Shown one piece after another: positions 42,024 through 50,838 of a DNA stretch of 64,000 nt. The position numbers and the translations under genes were made by a program. The stretch is taken from the NCBI RefSeq assembly GCF_900110835.1, contig NZ_FOJG01000001.1:2883499-2947498 (forward strand), read 5' to 3'. The first letter of the stretch is position 1. Every line of letters starts with the position of its first letter. The notes beneath the pieces are model-generated. The model had not been told where the DNA came from, ran no database searches, and saw only the letters and a program-made list of their open reading frames with translations. Source of the stretch: Chitinophaga arvensicola (lineage in GTDB: Bacteria; Bacteroidota; Bacteroidia; Chitinophagales; Chitinophagaceae).

Positions 42024-42521
42024 TCATTTCCAGGATTTCGGTTTTAATTTCATCCAGATTAGTCTTAATCTATTCAATCCTTTGTAATGTTGCCAGTTAA
42101 TGTCAAACTTTTCTTTTTTGTCGGATACCCATGGTGCTATCGCAATTTTGCTATGGAGCATAGGTGGGTCATGTGAAATTTTGTCCTGGTACTCCTTATC
42201 ATGAAATGACTTTGTATAGTAACGAAAGTCGATTACTGTCACTGTTTTTGTTGCCTTGTAAATATGCAGGTTGATATCGTAAAAATCATCATAAAGGTTT
42301 TCCAGGGTTGGCATAAGTTCAGTAAGTGTCACAGGAACTTTCTTGTCATTGACTTTTTTATTCAGCTTTCGTTGTTCATGAAAGCTATCCTGGCTATTTT
42401 TAACTTCTGTTAGAATGAATTTGCAATTGTCTGAGATATTATTCCATGTCGAATCCCTTGCCATTTCCAGTAATTTCAGCGTAGCTTTCCCGATATCTGT
42501 TTCAAGTGTTGTTAAATTCAT
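42024..42521 (-). CDS. Hypothetical protein
   Basis: A 165-residue cytoplasmic protein rich in Lys, Asp and aromatic residues, with no signal peptide or membrane segment. The first half looks helical (TDIGKATLKLLEMARD, LMPTLENLYDDFYDINLHIY), the second half mixed, ending in KLKPKSWK. I recognise no family. Its higher A+T content than neighbours suggests later acquisition, which fits its place between the cupin gene and a tRNA gene, but no repeats or att sites are visible. Confidence 0.55.
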   Translation of the reverse strand: MNLTTLETDIGKATLKLLEMARDSTWNNISDNCKFILTEVKNSQDSFHEQRKLNKKVNDKKVPVTLTELMPTLENLYDDFYDINLHIYKATKTVTVIDFRYYTKSFHDKEYQDKISHDPPMLHSKIAIAPWVSDKKEKFDINWQHYKGLNRLRLIWMKLKPKSWK

Positions 42522-42884
42522 GGTTTGGATGATTTTCAGGAGTTAAAAGTACTGTACTACGTATAAAAATCTGATATTTCATTGCTTTCGAATCCTCGGA
42601 TGATATTGACGTAGTGCTTGACATGATTAAGATTAGGAGAGTGGTATAATTTGGCGGAAATCATTATTAATAACATCCAATCCTTCCGTTAACTTCTTAT
42701 ACACAACGGAAAGAAAACAGGTTGACAAAAAAGCCTTTGACGAAGGAAATGTCCAACAACTTTACGGTATTACCACCAATTTGCTACCGGAAATGAAGCG
42801 CTGACATGAACAACAAAACATAGTAGAAAAGAAGGTAATGCTGCTAAGCTAGCCCTATGACAGCATAAAATCTTTCCGAAAATA
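42522..42884. other. Gene-free, A+T-rich interval upstream of the tRNA terminator
   Basis: No start-to-stop reading longer than a few dozen codons looks real. Two adjacent stretches on the plus strand, about 42646-42685 (LAEIIINNIQSFR-stop) and about 42700-42804 (ending NLLPEMKR-stop), look faintly protein-like in different frames and could be the remains of a decayed gene, but no family is recognisable. Confidence 0.3.
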
Positions 42885-42916
42885 AAAAAAGGACAAACCT
42901 GCGTTTGTCCTTTTTT
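42885..42916 (-). terminator. Intrinsic terminator of the tRNA-Leu transcript
   Basis: GGACAAA (42891-42897) pairs with TTTGTCC (42904-42910), flanked by seven A and six T, right after the tRNA 3' end on the minus strand. It would work in both directions. Confidence 0.85.
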
Positions 42917-42918
42917 CG

Positions 42919-43002
42919 TGCCCAGAACTGGATTCGAACCAGCACACCCTTGCAGGCGCTGCGACCTGAACACAGTGCGTCTACCAATTTCGCCATCTGG
43001 GC
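42919..43002 (-). tRNA. tRNA-Leu (anticodon CAG)
   Basis: Reading the minus strand gives acceptor stem GCCCAGA/TCTGGGC, D-arm GCGAAATTGGTAGACGC, anticodon stem CTGTG/CGCAG with loop TTCAGGT (anticodon CAG, reading CUG), a long variable arm as required for leucine tRNAs, and T-arm GCTGG-TTCGAAT-CCAGT. Position 42919 is the discriminator A. The CCA end is not encoded. No insertion is seen on either side. Confidence 0.95.
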
Positions 43003-43082
43003 AACTGATATCGTGTCAGGGGTTGCAAAGATAAGCAGTGAAAACATTTCACCAAATTTTTTTCAGAAAAAATGAAAAAAAG

Positions 43083-43670
43083 TTAAACGGCAGGATGAAA
43101 TTTATGGATAGCGGTACATAGTATTTTGAAGTTATTGCTCCATAGCGGAAAGCCTGTCAGGTCGAAATACTCCAGGCTGTTGTCCTGCATCACAAATACC
43201 AGGTAGGTGATATAACCACGTTTATTTCCCCGTGGCCGCTCTACAATGAAAGCTGCCTGTATCTCCTGCCAGGAGAAATAGCTATCGTCAATATCAATGC
43301 CTGTCTTGTTGATGATCATTGTAATACCCTTATCCCGGATCATATTGATGGAGTATGCTATCGCTATGATAAAAAGTAGTCCGGTTGGTATAGCCATTAA
43401 CTCTGAAAAAAGGTAATGATGGTAAAAATTGAAGATCAATATGCCTGAACCAGTTACGGTGAGGAGCAGAAAAATGTAGGGCAGCCATTTAAAAAGTGGA
43501 TGTCTTTCAACGGCTACTTCACCGTTGATATCAGACCGGGCTTCCGCGTAACGCACAATTGGATTGATATTTACCTGACGAAGGAAGTTCCGTTGCAGCC
43601 AGGTTCTTCTGCCTTCTTCTGCTGCGGCAACAATCAGGTAAGGATCGCGATGGGTATGGGTAACAGGCAT
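43083..43670 (-). CDS. Membrane protein of unknown function with two transmembrane helices
   Basis: A 195-residue protein with a polar N-terminus (about 1-60), two membrane helices (about 62-82 and 90-110) and a C-terminal cytoplasmic-type domain with GITMIINKTGIDIDDSYFSWQEIQAAFI, a PH-like beta pattern often seen in small Bacteroidota membrane proteins. I recognise no named family. It lies 20 bases after the DUF5996 gene, so they may be one transcript. Confidence 0.65.
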   Translation of the reverse strand: MPVTHTHRDPYLIVAAAEEGRRTWLQRNFLRQVNINPIVRYAEARSDINGEVAVERHPLFKWLPYIFLLLTVTGSGILIFNFYHHYLFSELMAIPTGLLFIIAIAYSINMIRDKGITMIINKTGIDIDDSYFSWQEIQAAFIVERPRGNKRGYITYLVFVMQDNSLEYFDLTGFPLWSNNFKILCTAIHKFHPAV

Positions 43671-43690
43671 ATAGCTAAAGCTACAATAAA

Positions 43691-44638
43691 TTATTTATAA
43701 CACCCGTAGGCGGTTTCAAAATGCGATAAATCACATTCCAGCGCTTTACGGTCCCAGTGGCCGGTATTGGCGGCTGCTTCGTAGGTCGATTGCATAAACG
43801 CCAGCAGCATTTCTTCCGGGTTGTCTGCCTGTTGTACCGCATCATATGGTAGCATAAATTCTCCCATGTCGGTGCTGTAAAAGGCGGCGGCAGGTTGCAC
43901 CGGCTGGGTGGCAAAATCGGGTGTAACGGGATAGCAATACGCATAAAAAACTGCATGGGGATATTGCTCGCTGCCGGGCCAGAAACCTACAGAGCTTACT
44001 TCTTTCGAATAAGCTTCCTGCATAACGGCTGCCGGCAGATTGGGCGCCTGTCCCTGATGTGGTGGAGCATCACGGCCGGAGAAGCGGGTGACGGCCAGAT
44101 CGAATGCTCCCCAGAAGAAATGTACAGGGCTGCATTTGCCGGTAAACCGCGTGCGGAAACGGGTAAATACATTATGGATCTTCACCAGCGCCTGCCAGAA
44201 ATCTTCCATTTTTTGCCGGTCGTAGGATTGATGCACTTCATCTTTTTCGAAAGGGATGGCATCCGGAATTTCGCTGGGCGTGGTATAAATAGATACATCA
44301 ATATCCAGGGCGGCCAGTTTTTCAAACAGTTCCTGGTAGAAGCTGGCTACGGTTCTGGGCCGTAGTTCAACTGTTTCTTTTTTGCCGGTGCTGGCGAAAA
44401 TGATCAGCTGATGCTGCATGAAATTAAAATCTATCTGGAAGATGCCGTGCTGATAAGGTACGGTACCCGTGCTCAATCCATCTGGTGTTACATAGAGCGT
44501 AACATGCCAGGAGTGATTCAGCCAGGGCATTTTGCGGAGGCGGATCTTTCCGGCAATCTGTGTCCACAGATGTACTGTAGCGAGCGTGTCTTTCCAGGCG
44601 TCGAACGATATAACGGGCCATTGCGGATTCCTTTGCAT
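43691..44638 (-). CDS. DUF5996 family protein
   Basis: Started at 44638 (MQRNPQWPVISFDAW), the protein has 315 residues; the longer reading from 44671 adds eleven residues with no family match. WKDTLATVHLWTQIAGKIRLRKMPWLNHSWHVTLYVT and the later WPGSEQYPHAVFYAYCYP segment are DUF5996 features. The function of the family is not known; its conserved Trp/His residues suggest a small-molecule or metal site. It is cytoplasmic and divergent from the AraC gene at 44737. Confidence 0.85.
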   Translation of the reverse strand: MQRNPQWPVISFDAWKDTLATVHLWTQIAGKIRLRKMPWLNHSWHVTLYVTPDGLSTGTVPYQHGIFQIDFNFMQHQLIIFASTGKKETVELRPRTVASFYQELFEKLAALDIDVSIYTTPSEIPDAIPFEKDEVHQSYDRQKMEDFWQALVKIHNVFTRFRTRFTGKCSPVHFFWGAFDLAVTRFSGRDAPPHQGQAPNLPAAVMQEAYSKEVSSVGFWPGSEQYPHAVFYAYCYPVTPDFATQPVQPAAAFYSTDMGEFMLPYDAVQQADNPEEMLLAFMQSTYEAAANTGHWDRKALECDLSHFETAYGCYK

Positions 44639-44736
44639 AGTGGTAGTATATGTAGTGGATAACAAATGCACGGCGTTAAAGTTCTGGCATTTGGCCTGCC
44701 GGCTTTTTTCCTTAAATTAGGGTATATTTTCCGGGA

Positions 44737-45519
44737 ATGAAAGTACAAACGTTTACGCCTCCACCTGCTATTGCAGATTATGTGAGCAGTATCGTGGTGC
44801 TGGAGAATAACAGTATGTTCTATGAGGCAGTGCTGCCACTGATAGCAAACGGTTATCCCAGCATCACTTTCCAGCTGACAGATCCGGCGCGCATTTTAAG
44901 CGCAGGCAGGAGGAGCGAACAACTGGTCCTCTACGGCCAGAACACCCGTCCCATTCAGCTTTACACTGCCGGTGAAATTACGGTGATCGCGTATTTCCTG
45001 TATCCGTATATGTTGCAGCCGCTGTTCGGCTATCCTGCCAAAGAACTGGCCGACCGGAGTATAGACCTGAGCTATTCGCCACTTGCAAAAGAAATGAACC
45101 TGAAGGAGCAATTGCTGAATGCCCCTTCCCTGGATCAGCGGCTACAGGCCATGAACCAGTACATATCCCGGCTGAATAAACGGGAGGTAAACGGGCGTAT
45201 TTCCTTTGCTACCCGTTTAATTCAGCAAGGCAACGGGGCTTCTTTGCTGATGAACCTCCAGAAAGAATTATACGTGACAGAAAGAACGCTGCAACGCCTG
45301 TTTGAAGAACATATCGGGCTTACGCCCAAAATGTACAGCCGTGTCTGCCAGTTCAATGCCGCGTTCCGGCAGTTGAACCAGCATCAGTTTACTGGTATGG
45401 CCGGCATCGCGGAGGAATATGGCTATGCTGATCAAAGTCACCTGATCCGCGCTTTCAAAGACTTTACCAATTACACCCCCCTGGAATATCTACAAAAGGC
45501 CACCGAATTTCCGGGTTAA
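44737..45519 (+). CDS. AraC-family transcriptional regulator (DUF6597-type N-terminus)
   Basis: A 260-residue regulator: an N-terminal sensory fold (about 1-140, PPPAIADYVSSIVVLEN, VLPLIANGYPSITFQ) and a C-terminal AraC HTH (about 160-255) with LQKELYVTERTLQRLFEEHIGL and GIAEEYGYADQSHLIRAFKDFTNYTPLEYL. It precedes the DHFR-like reductase gene by 84 bases and is divergent from the DUF5996 gene, so it could regulate either. Confidence 0.9.
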   Translation: MKVQTFTPPPAIADYVSSIVVLENNSMFYEAVLPLIANGYPSITFQLTDPARILSAGRRSEQLVLYGQNTRPIQLYTAGEITVIAYFLYPYMLQPLFGYPAKELADRSIDLSYSPLAKEMNLKEQLLNAPSLDQRLQAMNQYISRLNKREVNGRISFATRLIQQGNGASLLMNLQKELYVTERTLQRLFEEHIGLTPKMYSRVCQFNAAFRQLNQHQFTGMAGIAEEYGYADQSHLIRAFKDFTNYTPLEYLQKATEFPG

Positions 45520-45603
45520 CCCATTTTGTCGGGTTTCTTCTATACATCAACAAGCAGCTGCTGTTACTTTGTATTCATAAACAAACCCAAAAAACAAAGT
45601 AAT

Positions 45604-46173
45604 ATGAGAAAGCTGATTATCTCTGAATGGATTACCCTCGATGGTATTTTTGATGCCGAATCAATGGCACAATGGTTTATGCCCTATGACAGTCCTGCAA
45701 GACAGGAGCTGATCCGCGATGGTATTCTTTCCTGTGATGCCATCCTCTTTGGCCGTAAAACTTACCAGATGCTGGCGCCCTACTGGTCGCAGTTAAAGAA
45801 CAATGAAATGGGTATCGCAGATAAGCTGAACAGCGTCCCCAAATATGTGGTATCTGCGACCCTGGAAAAGGCCGACTGGGAAAATACGACTATCATCCGG
45901 GAAGACGTGATCAATACCATCCGGCAGCTGAAAGAACAACCCGGGAAGGAAATCCAGGTGGAAGGAAGCGGTGAATTAGTACAATCTTTAATTGCAGCAG
46001 ACCTGATCGATGAATATCAGCTACTCGTTCATCCGGTAGTGATGGGAAAAGGGAAACGCCTGTTTAAAGAAGGCGATCATCTTCGTGGACTGAAACTCGC
46101 CCACACAAAGACATTAGATAACGGGGTAGTAGTACTTACCTATCAGCGGGTATCGGAAGCTATCGAAAAATGA
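45604..46173 (+). CDS. Dihydrofolate-reductase-like (RibD C-terminal domain) protein
   Basis: Started at the ATG at 45604 (MRKLIISEWITLDGIF), 189 residues; the longer reading from 45526 adds a Cys/aromatic-rich N-terminus with no family match. It has the YwjB/YyaP/RibD-C pattern: SEWITLDG, AILFGRKTYQMLAPYW, KYVVSATLE, EIQVEGSGELVQSLIAADLIDEYQLLVHPVVMGKGKRLF. Family members bind NADPH, but most have no assigned substrate. True folA has different residues, so I do not call it a dihydrofolate reductase. Confidence 0.9.
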   Translation: MRKLIISEWITLDGIFDAESMAQWFMPYDSPARQELIRDGILSCDAILFGRKTYQMLAPYWSQLKNNEMGIADKLNSVPKYVVSATLEKADWENTTIIREDVINTIRQLKEQPGKEIQVEGSGELVQSLIAADLIDEYQLLVHPVVMGKGKRLFKEGDHLRGLKLAHTKTLDNGVVVLTYQRVSEAIEK

Positions 46174-46179
46174 AAAATC

Positions 46180-46210
46180 AAAAAACGCCAGTGTACATCC
46201 GGCGTTTTTT
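46180..46210. terminator. Bidirectional terminator between convergent genes
   Basis: AAAAAACGCC (46180-46189) pairs with GGCGTTTTTT (46201-46210) around a 11-base loop. It ends transcription from the DHFR-like gene on the plus strand and the permease gene on the minus strand. Confidence 0.85.
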
Positions 46211-46222
46211 GAAATAAGTAAG

Positions 46223-48607
46223 CTATTCCGATTTCAGTGATTTTACAGGATTCATCAGCGCAGCTTTGATCGATTGGTAACTGACCGTTACCAGGGCGAT
46301 GCCCATCGCACCGATACAGGTAACCGCAATGATCCACCAGGATATTTCGGTGCGGTACTCATAGTGTGCTAACCAGTTGCTCATAAAGTAATAAGCGACC
46401 GGCACGGCGATCAACAGGGCTATCAGCACCAGCAGCATAAAGTCTTTCGTCATCAGGCGCCAAAGGTTGAATACAGAAGCACCCAGTACTTTCCTGACAC
46501 CGATTTCTTTTACCCGTTGTTCTGCCATAAAGGAGGCCATACCAAATAATCCGAGGCAGCTGATGAAGATGGCCAGCACGGCAAAGAAACTGGATAGCTT
46601 CCCGATACGTTGTTCTGCATCGAATTTATAGCCGTAGGTTTCATCCACAAATTTATAGCTGAAAGGTACGCCTGGATTATACCGTTTAAAGATCTCTTCG
46701 ATCCGGGGGAGGATTTCAGCCGTTGGTTTCCGGGGATTTAACCTCGCGGTAATCACGTTGCCATTGTCATAGTCCAGCGTAAATACGCTGCGGAATACGG
46801 GCTTATAGGGAGATTCCATCACCATATCTTTTACTACGCCAATAACATGGAAGGGCTTACCATCTACTTTTACAATTTCGCCTACCGGGTTTTTAAGTCC
46901 CATAAATTTGACGGCAGTTTCGTTGAGGATCATGCCGCTGGAATCTGTGGGGTAGTCTCTCGAAAAATCACGGCCGGACAGGATTTCCCAATGGATGGTT
47001 TTCCCGTAGTCATGTGTTATGTTGATGGCGCCGAAATTGCCTTGTGTGCCAGGCAACATACCATTCCAGGTGTAACCATTGTTAATGGCATCGAGTTCTG
47101 TAGTAGAGGAGGAGGAATAGGAAGCTTCTGATACCAGGCCGGCATTCAGGAGTTCTGTTCGCAGTACCGGAAAGTCTTGTTTTAGTTTTTGTGTGGTGAT
47201 GGGGACCGATATCAGGCCTTCCCTGCTGTAAGCGATGGGCCGGCTCTGCGCGTGATGGATTTGCCGGAACACCACGATCGTGCCGATGATGAGGATCACG
47301 GATACCGTAAACTGGATCACCACGAGCGCTTTACGCGGGATGGCTGCAAAACGTCCGGCGCGGAAGGTACCTTTCAGTACTTTTACAGGTTGAAAAGAGG
47401 AAAGGTATAGTGCAGGGTAGCTGCCGGCTACCAGGCCGGTAAACAGCATTATAACGATGCCTGCCAGCCAGAACAACGGATGTGAAAAAGGAATGCTTAG
47501 TTTTTTATCAGCCACTTCGTTGAAAAAGGGGAGGCTCAATTGCACCAGCAGCAAGGCGATGGCGAAGCCAATGGCAGTGAGCAAAAGCGATTCATGGAAA
47601 AACTGTGCAATGAGTTGTCCACGGTTGGAGCCCACTGCTTTCCGGATACCTACTTCTTTGGCCCGCTTTTCAGAACGGGCGGTGCTGAGGTTCATAAAAT
47701 TGATACAGGCCAGCAATAATACAAATACACCGATCACGCCAAACAGCCATACAAATTGAATTCTGCCACCGGTGTTGATCCCGTTTTCCCAGTCGGCATA
47801 CAGGTGCCATTTACTCATTGGGTGCAGGAATACAACCGGTTTTGAATAGGTCTCATTTGCGCGGATCTTATGCAGTTTTACATCTTTTATTTTAGCCGAT
47901 ACTTTTTCAAGATCGGCATTGTCTGCCAGCTGGGCGTAGGTTTGCGTAAAATTGGCCCGCCACGGGTTTTCCATCTCTTTGATCCAGGGCTGACTGCTCA
48001 GGTACAGTTCCCAGGGAGCCATAAAGTTCAGTTTTGCGAAGCTGGAATTTTTAGGGAGATCTTCATACACGCCGGTCACTTTTACATCCAGCCGGTTATC
48101 GATTTTCATCAGCTGGTTGATAGGATCGGTATCGCCGAACAATGCCCTGGCCGTGGAAGCAGACAATAAGATAGATCCGGGGTCCTTTAAACCGGCCCGG
48201 GTACCCCTGAGCATTTTCAGGGTGATCATCTCCGGAAAATCAGGTTCGTAGAAATTGCCCGTCTGGATAATGGCATTGTCGTTATGAGCGAGTATATGAT
48301 CGCCCTCCCAGGACGACATCACCACATATTTAAAATCGCTGCCGAATTTATCACGGATTTCGGATCCCAGGAGATAGGGGTTGGAGGTTTGGGTACCTGT
48401 TTCACCGTTGTAAGTCTGGTGCTGCATCACCGCTACAATGCGGTTATAGTTGTCATGATGCTTGTCGAAGGTGAGTTCATCGCGGATCCATAAACCGATC
48501 AGTAAGGCTACTACCATACCGGTAGCCAGTCCTGCTATATTAATCAGTGAGAAGGATTTGTTTTTCAGCAGATTTCTCCAGGCGACCTTTGCATGACTTT
48601 GTAACAT
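46223..48607 (-). CDS. FtsX-type ABC transporter permease (MacB-like)
   Basis: A 794-residue inner-membrane permease. Helix 1 at about 22-42 after KVAWRNLLKNKSFSLINIAGLATGM, a periplasmic MacB_PCD-like domain (about 50-275), an FtsX core at about 285-420 with TARSEKRAKEVGIRKAVGSNRGQL, a second periplasmic domain and a last FtsX core at about 670-790 with MAEQRVKEIGVRKVLGAS. The two-repeat form is the standard Bacteroidota lone permease. The matching ATPase is not in the window. Substrates of such transporters include lipoproteins and peptides; the cargo here is unknown. It is monocistronic. Confidence 0.92.
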   Translation of the reverse strand: MLQSHAKVAWRNLLKNKSFSLINIAGLATGMVVALLIGLWIRDELTFDKHHDNYNRIVAVMQHQTYNGETGTQTSNPYLLGSEIRDKFGSDFKYVVMSSWEGDHILAHNDNAIIQTGNFYEPDFPEMITLKMLRGTRAGLKDPGSILLSASTARALFGDTDPINQLMKIDNRLDVKVTGVYEDLPKNSSFAKLNFMAPWELYLSSQPWIKEMENPWRANFTQTYAQLADNADLEKVSAKIKDVKLHKIRANETYSKPVVFLHPMSKWHLYADWENGINTGGRIQFVWLFGVIGVFVLLLACINFMNLSTARSEKRAKEVGIRKAVGSNRGQLIAQFFHESLLLTAIGFAIALLLVQLSLPFFNEVADKKLSIPFSHPLFWLAGIVIMLFTGLVAGSYPALYLSSFQPVKVLKGTFRAGRFAAIPRKALVVIQFTVSVILIIGTIVVFRQIHHAQSRPIAYSREGLISVPITTQKLKQDFPVLRTELLNAGLVSEASYSSSSTTELDAINNGYTWNGMLPGTQGNFGAINITHDYGKTIHWEILSGRDFSRDYPTDSSGMILNETAVKFMGLKNPVGEIVKVDGKPFHVIGVVKDMVMESPYKPVFRSVFTLDYDNGNVITARLNPRKPTAEILPRIEEIFKRYNPGVPFSYKFVDETYGYKFDAEQRIGKLSSFFAVLAIFISCLGLFGMASFMAEQRVKEIGVRKVLGASVFNLWRLMTKDFMLLVLIALLIAVPVAYYFMSNWLAHYEYRTEISWWIIAVTCIGAMGIALVTVSYQSIKAALMNPVKSLKSE

Positions 48608-48743
48608 GGGCAGGGGAATTTTCCGTGAACTGGCAAGAATGTTGCCATTCCCGTAAAATCCCCTGCAGGCTCTTTTTACATATTTTTATTTTGTGAAGAG
48701 TGTCCGGATATGAACATTTTTTTGTCTGAAAACGGACAAGGAA

Positions 48744-49268
48744 TTACCAGTTGTCGTTATTGGTCACCGAAAAAATAGAAGCATAATATTCTTCCGAATA
48801 ATTACCAATTTGCCGGCTCATTTTATTGGTATACCATTCCGATCCTTTTTTAATTAAAACGGTATTCAGAAATACTTTGTTGAAATCTTTGCCGGTATGA
48901 AACACCACGCCACTCAGCGTAACCCGGTACCTGCCATCTTTCCATTCAATAGTAACACCTGCGTCAAATGGGTTATCCAGCAGGGAGTAGGTATTCATCG
49001 GATTATGACCGGCCTTCCTGTAATTGATATTACTATTGCGTATACGGCCGGTCAGCAGGTTACCTTCCGTCCTGATATCCACAATCCCCTGTATCTTGGG
49101 AATCTCTCTTTTCAGCATGGCGCCTATCTGGTCGGCAGTAAGACTATCAACATGGTAGATGTTTTCAAAAAGCAGTTCGCCCTTATCCAACTTATAATAC
49201 TTATACGGTGAGTTTTGAGCTACAACAAAAGCAGGCATAAAAATGAGCAACAACAGCAATTTTCTCAT
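48744..49268 (-). CDS. Secreted protein of unknown function (DUF4468-like)
   Basis: A 174-residue protein with a signal peptide (about 1-17, ending VVAQ). GELLFENIYHVDSLTADQIGAMLKREIPKIQGIVDI and YRVTLSGVVFHTGKDF resemble the DUF4468 fold (a TBP-like beta-alpha domain), seen in many Bacteroidota secreted proteins, but the match is by eye only. A 136-base gap separates it from the permease gene downstream on the same strand. Confidence 0.6.
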   Translation of the reverse strand: MRKLLLLLIFMPAFVVAQNSPYKYYKLDKGELLFENIYHVDSLTADQIGAMLKREIPKIQGIVDIRTEGNLLTGRIRNSNINYRKAGHNPMNTYSLLDNPFDAGVTIEWKDGRYRVTLSGVVFHTGKDFNKVFLNTVLIKKGSEWYTNKMSRQIGNYSEEYYASIFSVTNNDNW

Positions 49269-49512
49269 GGTGGATTTTTGCTGATTGGAGCAAATGTTAT
49301 TCCAGTTTCAGCGGAGTAGTCAGACGGAAAGCAGTTTTTATCTACCAATAACCATTTTAAAAGATAAAAGAATACAGTTAACAGAGGGGGGCGTCATTCA
49401 TCATACGACGGCTGTTGTATCCTGCTTAAACCCCGTCTCTGACAGCATTGTTTCCCCATCCTGCTGCACTGCATTTACTTTGTGATCCATTTATGGTAAA
49501 ACAAAACGAAAC

Positions 49513-50838
49513 ATGAAAAGAATACGTTTAACCCCTTTCCCCAAATTATTGTTGTGTGGTTTATTGATAGGTAGCCTGGCTGCCTGTAAAAAAAATAAAG
49601 ACAAGCCCGTTGAAGTAAACCGGCCCATCACTGTTTTTGAAAAAGGGGCACCAGTGGGTAATGCCATCACAAAGCTGATCGGACCGGCGGGTGGTATACT
49701 GGCTACACCCGATGGCCGGATCTCCGTGACCATCCCGCCGGCAGCCATTATAGATGCCATACAATTCAGTTTGCAGCCGGTGATGTCTACCCTGCCATTG
49801 AATGGTGATACGCTCTGTTATCAGTTGCAACCTGCCACTGTGAAATTTGCCAAACCGGTCACCATCCGGTTTAAGTATTCAGCAACGGATGAAGACGGGA
49901 GTCATCCGGAATTGCTGAACATTGCCTACCAGGATGAAGCAGGGCATTGGTTTGGTAAACCTGCTACAGAACTGGATAGTCTTCATAAAACCCTGACCGT
50001 GATGAGTACGCATTTTAGTACCTGGGGTGTATACCGTTCTTTTGCATTAACAACCGACAAGAATAGTTTGCTGGACGGAGAGTATGCCAACATCGGTATC
50101 CGCTCAGTGGACACCGATAAAGACATTCCCGAAACCGACGGGGCAGGTTTGATTTCACCGCTCATCGATATCCATGATTATAAAAGCACGAAGAATATTA
50201 CCGGATGGACATTGCACGGTGCGGGTACGCTGACACCCTCCGCAGATAAAGTGGCCGCCCGGTTGGCAGCTCCGGCTAGAATTACAAAGAATAGTGTATC
50301 AACGGCGGAAGTAACCCTTTCCAACCTGTTCGATAAAACAGATCCTACGCGGCCGGGTAAAACCGGGAAGATGATCCTGTTGAAAAACATAAAGCTGATA
50401 GCCGGGAAATTCGACCTGTTTGTCAACGGTAGGCATGTAGATCTCGACGACGTATCTATTGAAGGTGGAAATAATATGATGTTTATAAAAGGAAATAATG
50501 GAGATGGAGAGTGGCAGTTTACAATCGGTGGAAGTGGGAAAGGAAATTATACCTACGGTGATCTGAATTCGGCTGGTAAAGTGTATGCTTATTATACCCG
50601 GACAGATGATGATCTCCGGTATTTATCCACCAACTTCCGTTGCCGGGAAGATGGCGTATTGGAGAAGGTGGTATCAGCTGGTGCCGTAAACATTACCCGC
50701 TGGGGCAATGCGGGCGAGTTGGCAGAAGGCACCTTCGAAGCTACACTCAGAAGGCCGGATGCCAAACTACAGTTTCCCTGCAGGGTGCTGGAAGAATGGA
50801 ATATGAGAGCAGTGTTTTCGTTGAGACGGGCGCGCTAA
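49513..50838 (+). CDS. Surface lipoprotein with N-terminal ZU5-like domain
   Basis: A 441-residue lipoprotein (lipobox LAACK, Cys25). IGPAGGILATPDGRISVTIPPAAI at about 56-80 is the opening of a ZU5-like domain, followed by KPVTIRFKYSA and a STHFSTWGVY end. Residues about 185-441 form an unassigned beta-rich region. ZU5-like domains occur in cell-surface and self-cleaving (UPA-linked) proteins; here there is no clear autoproteolysis site. Its stop overlaps the end of the convergent DUF4932 gene by four bases. Confidence 0.7.
   Translation: MKRIRLTPFPKLLLCGLLIGSLAACKKNKDKPVEVNRPITVFEKGAPVGNAITKLIGPAGGILATPDGRISVTIPPAAIIDAIQFSLQPVMSTLPLNGDTLCYQLQPATVKFAKPVTIRFKYSATDEDGSHPELLNIAYQDEAGHWFGKPATELDSLHKTLTVMSTHFSTWGVYRSFALTTDKNSLLDGEYANIGIRSVDTDKDIPETDGAGLISPLIDIHDYKSTKNITGWTLHGAGTLTPSADKVAARLAAPARITKNSVSTAEVTLSNLFDKTDPTRPGKTGKMILLKNIKLIAGKFDLFVNGRHVDLDDVSIEGGNNMMFIKGNNGDGEWQFTIGGSGKGNYTYGDLNSAGKVYAYYTRTDDDLRYLSTNFRCREDGVLEKVVSAGAVNITRWGNAGELAEGTFEATLRRPDAKLQFPCRVLEEWNMRAVFSLRRAR

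Noticed and set aside
42646..42804. Possible decayed gene between the hypothetical gene and the tRNA
   Set aside because: Two short protein-like stretches in different frames are visible, but without a recognisable family or start codon they cannot be told from chance.
42844..43047. Two overlapping frames of 67 codons each on the minus strand
   Set aside because: They run through the tRNA-Leu gene and its terminator and have no protein features.
49285..49485. 66-codon frame on the plus strand in front of the ZU5-like lipoprotein gene
   Set aside because: No signal, no motif and poor codon pattern; the interval 49269-49512 looks like an ordinary leader region.
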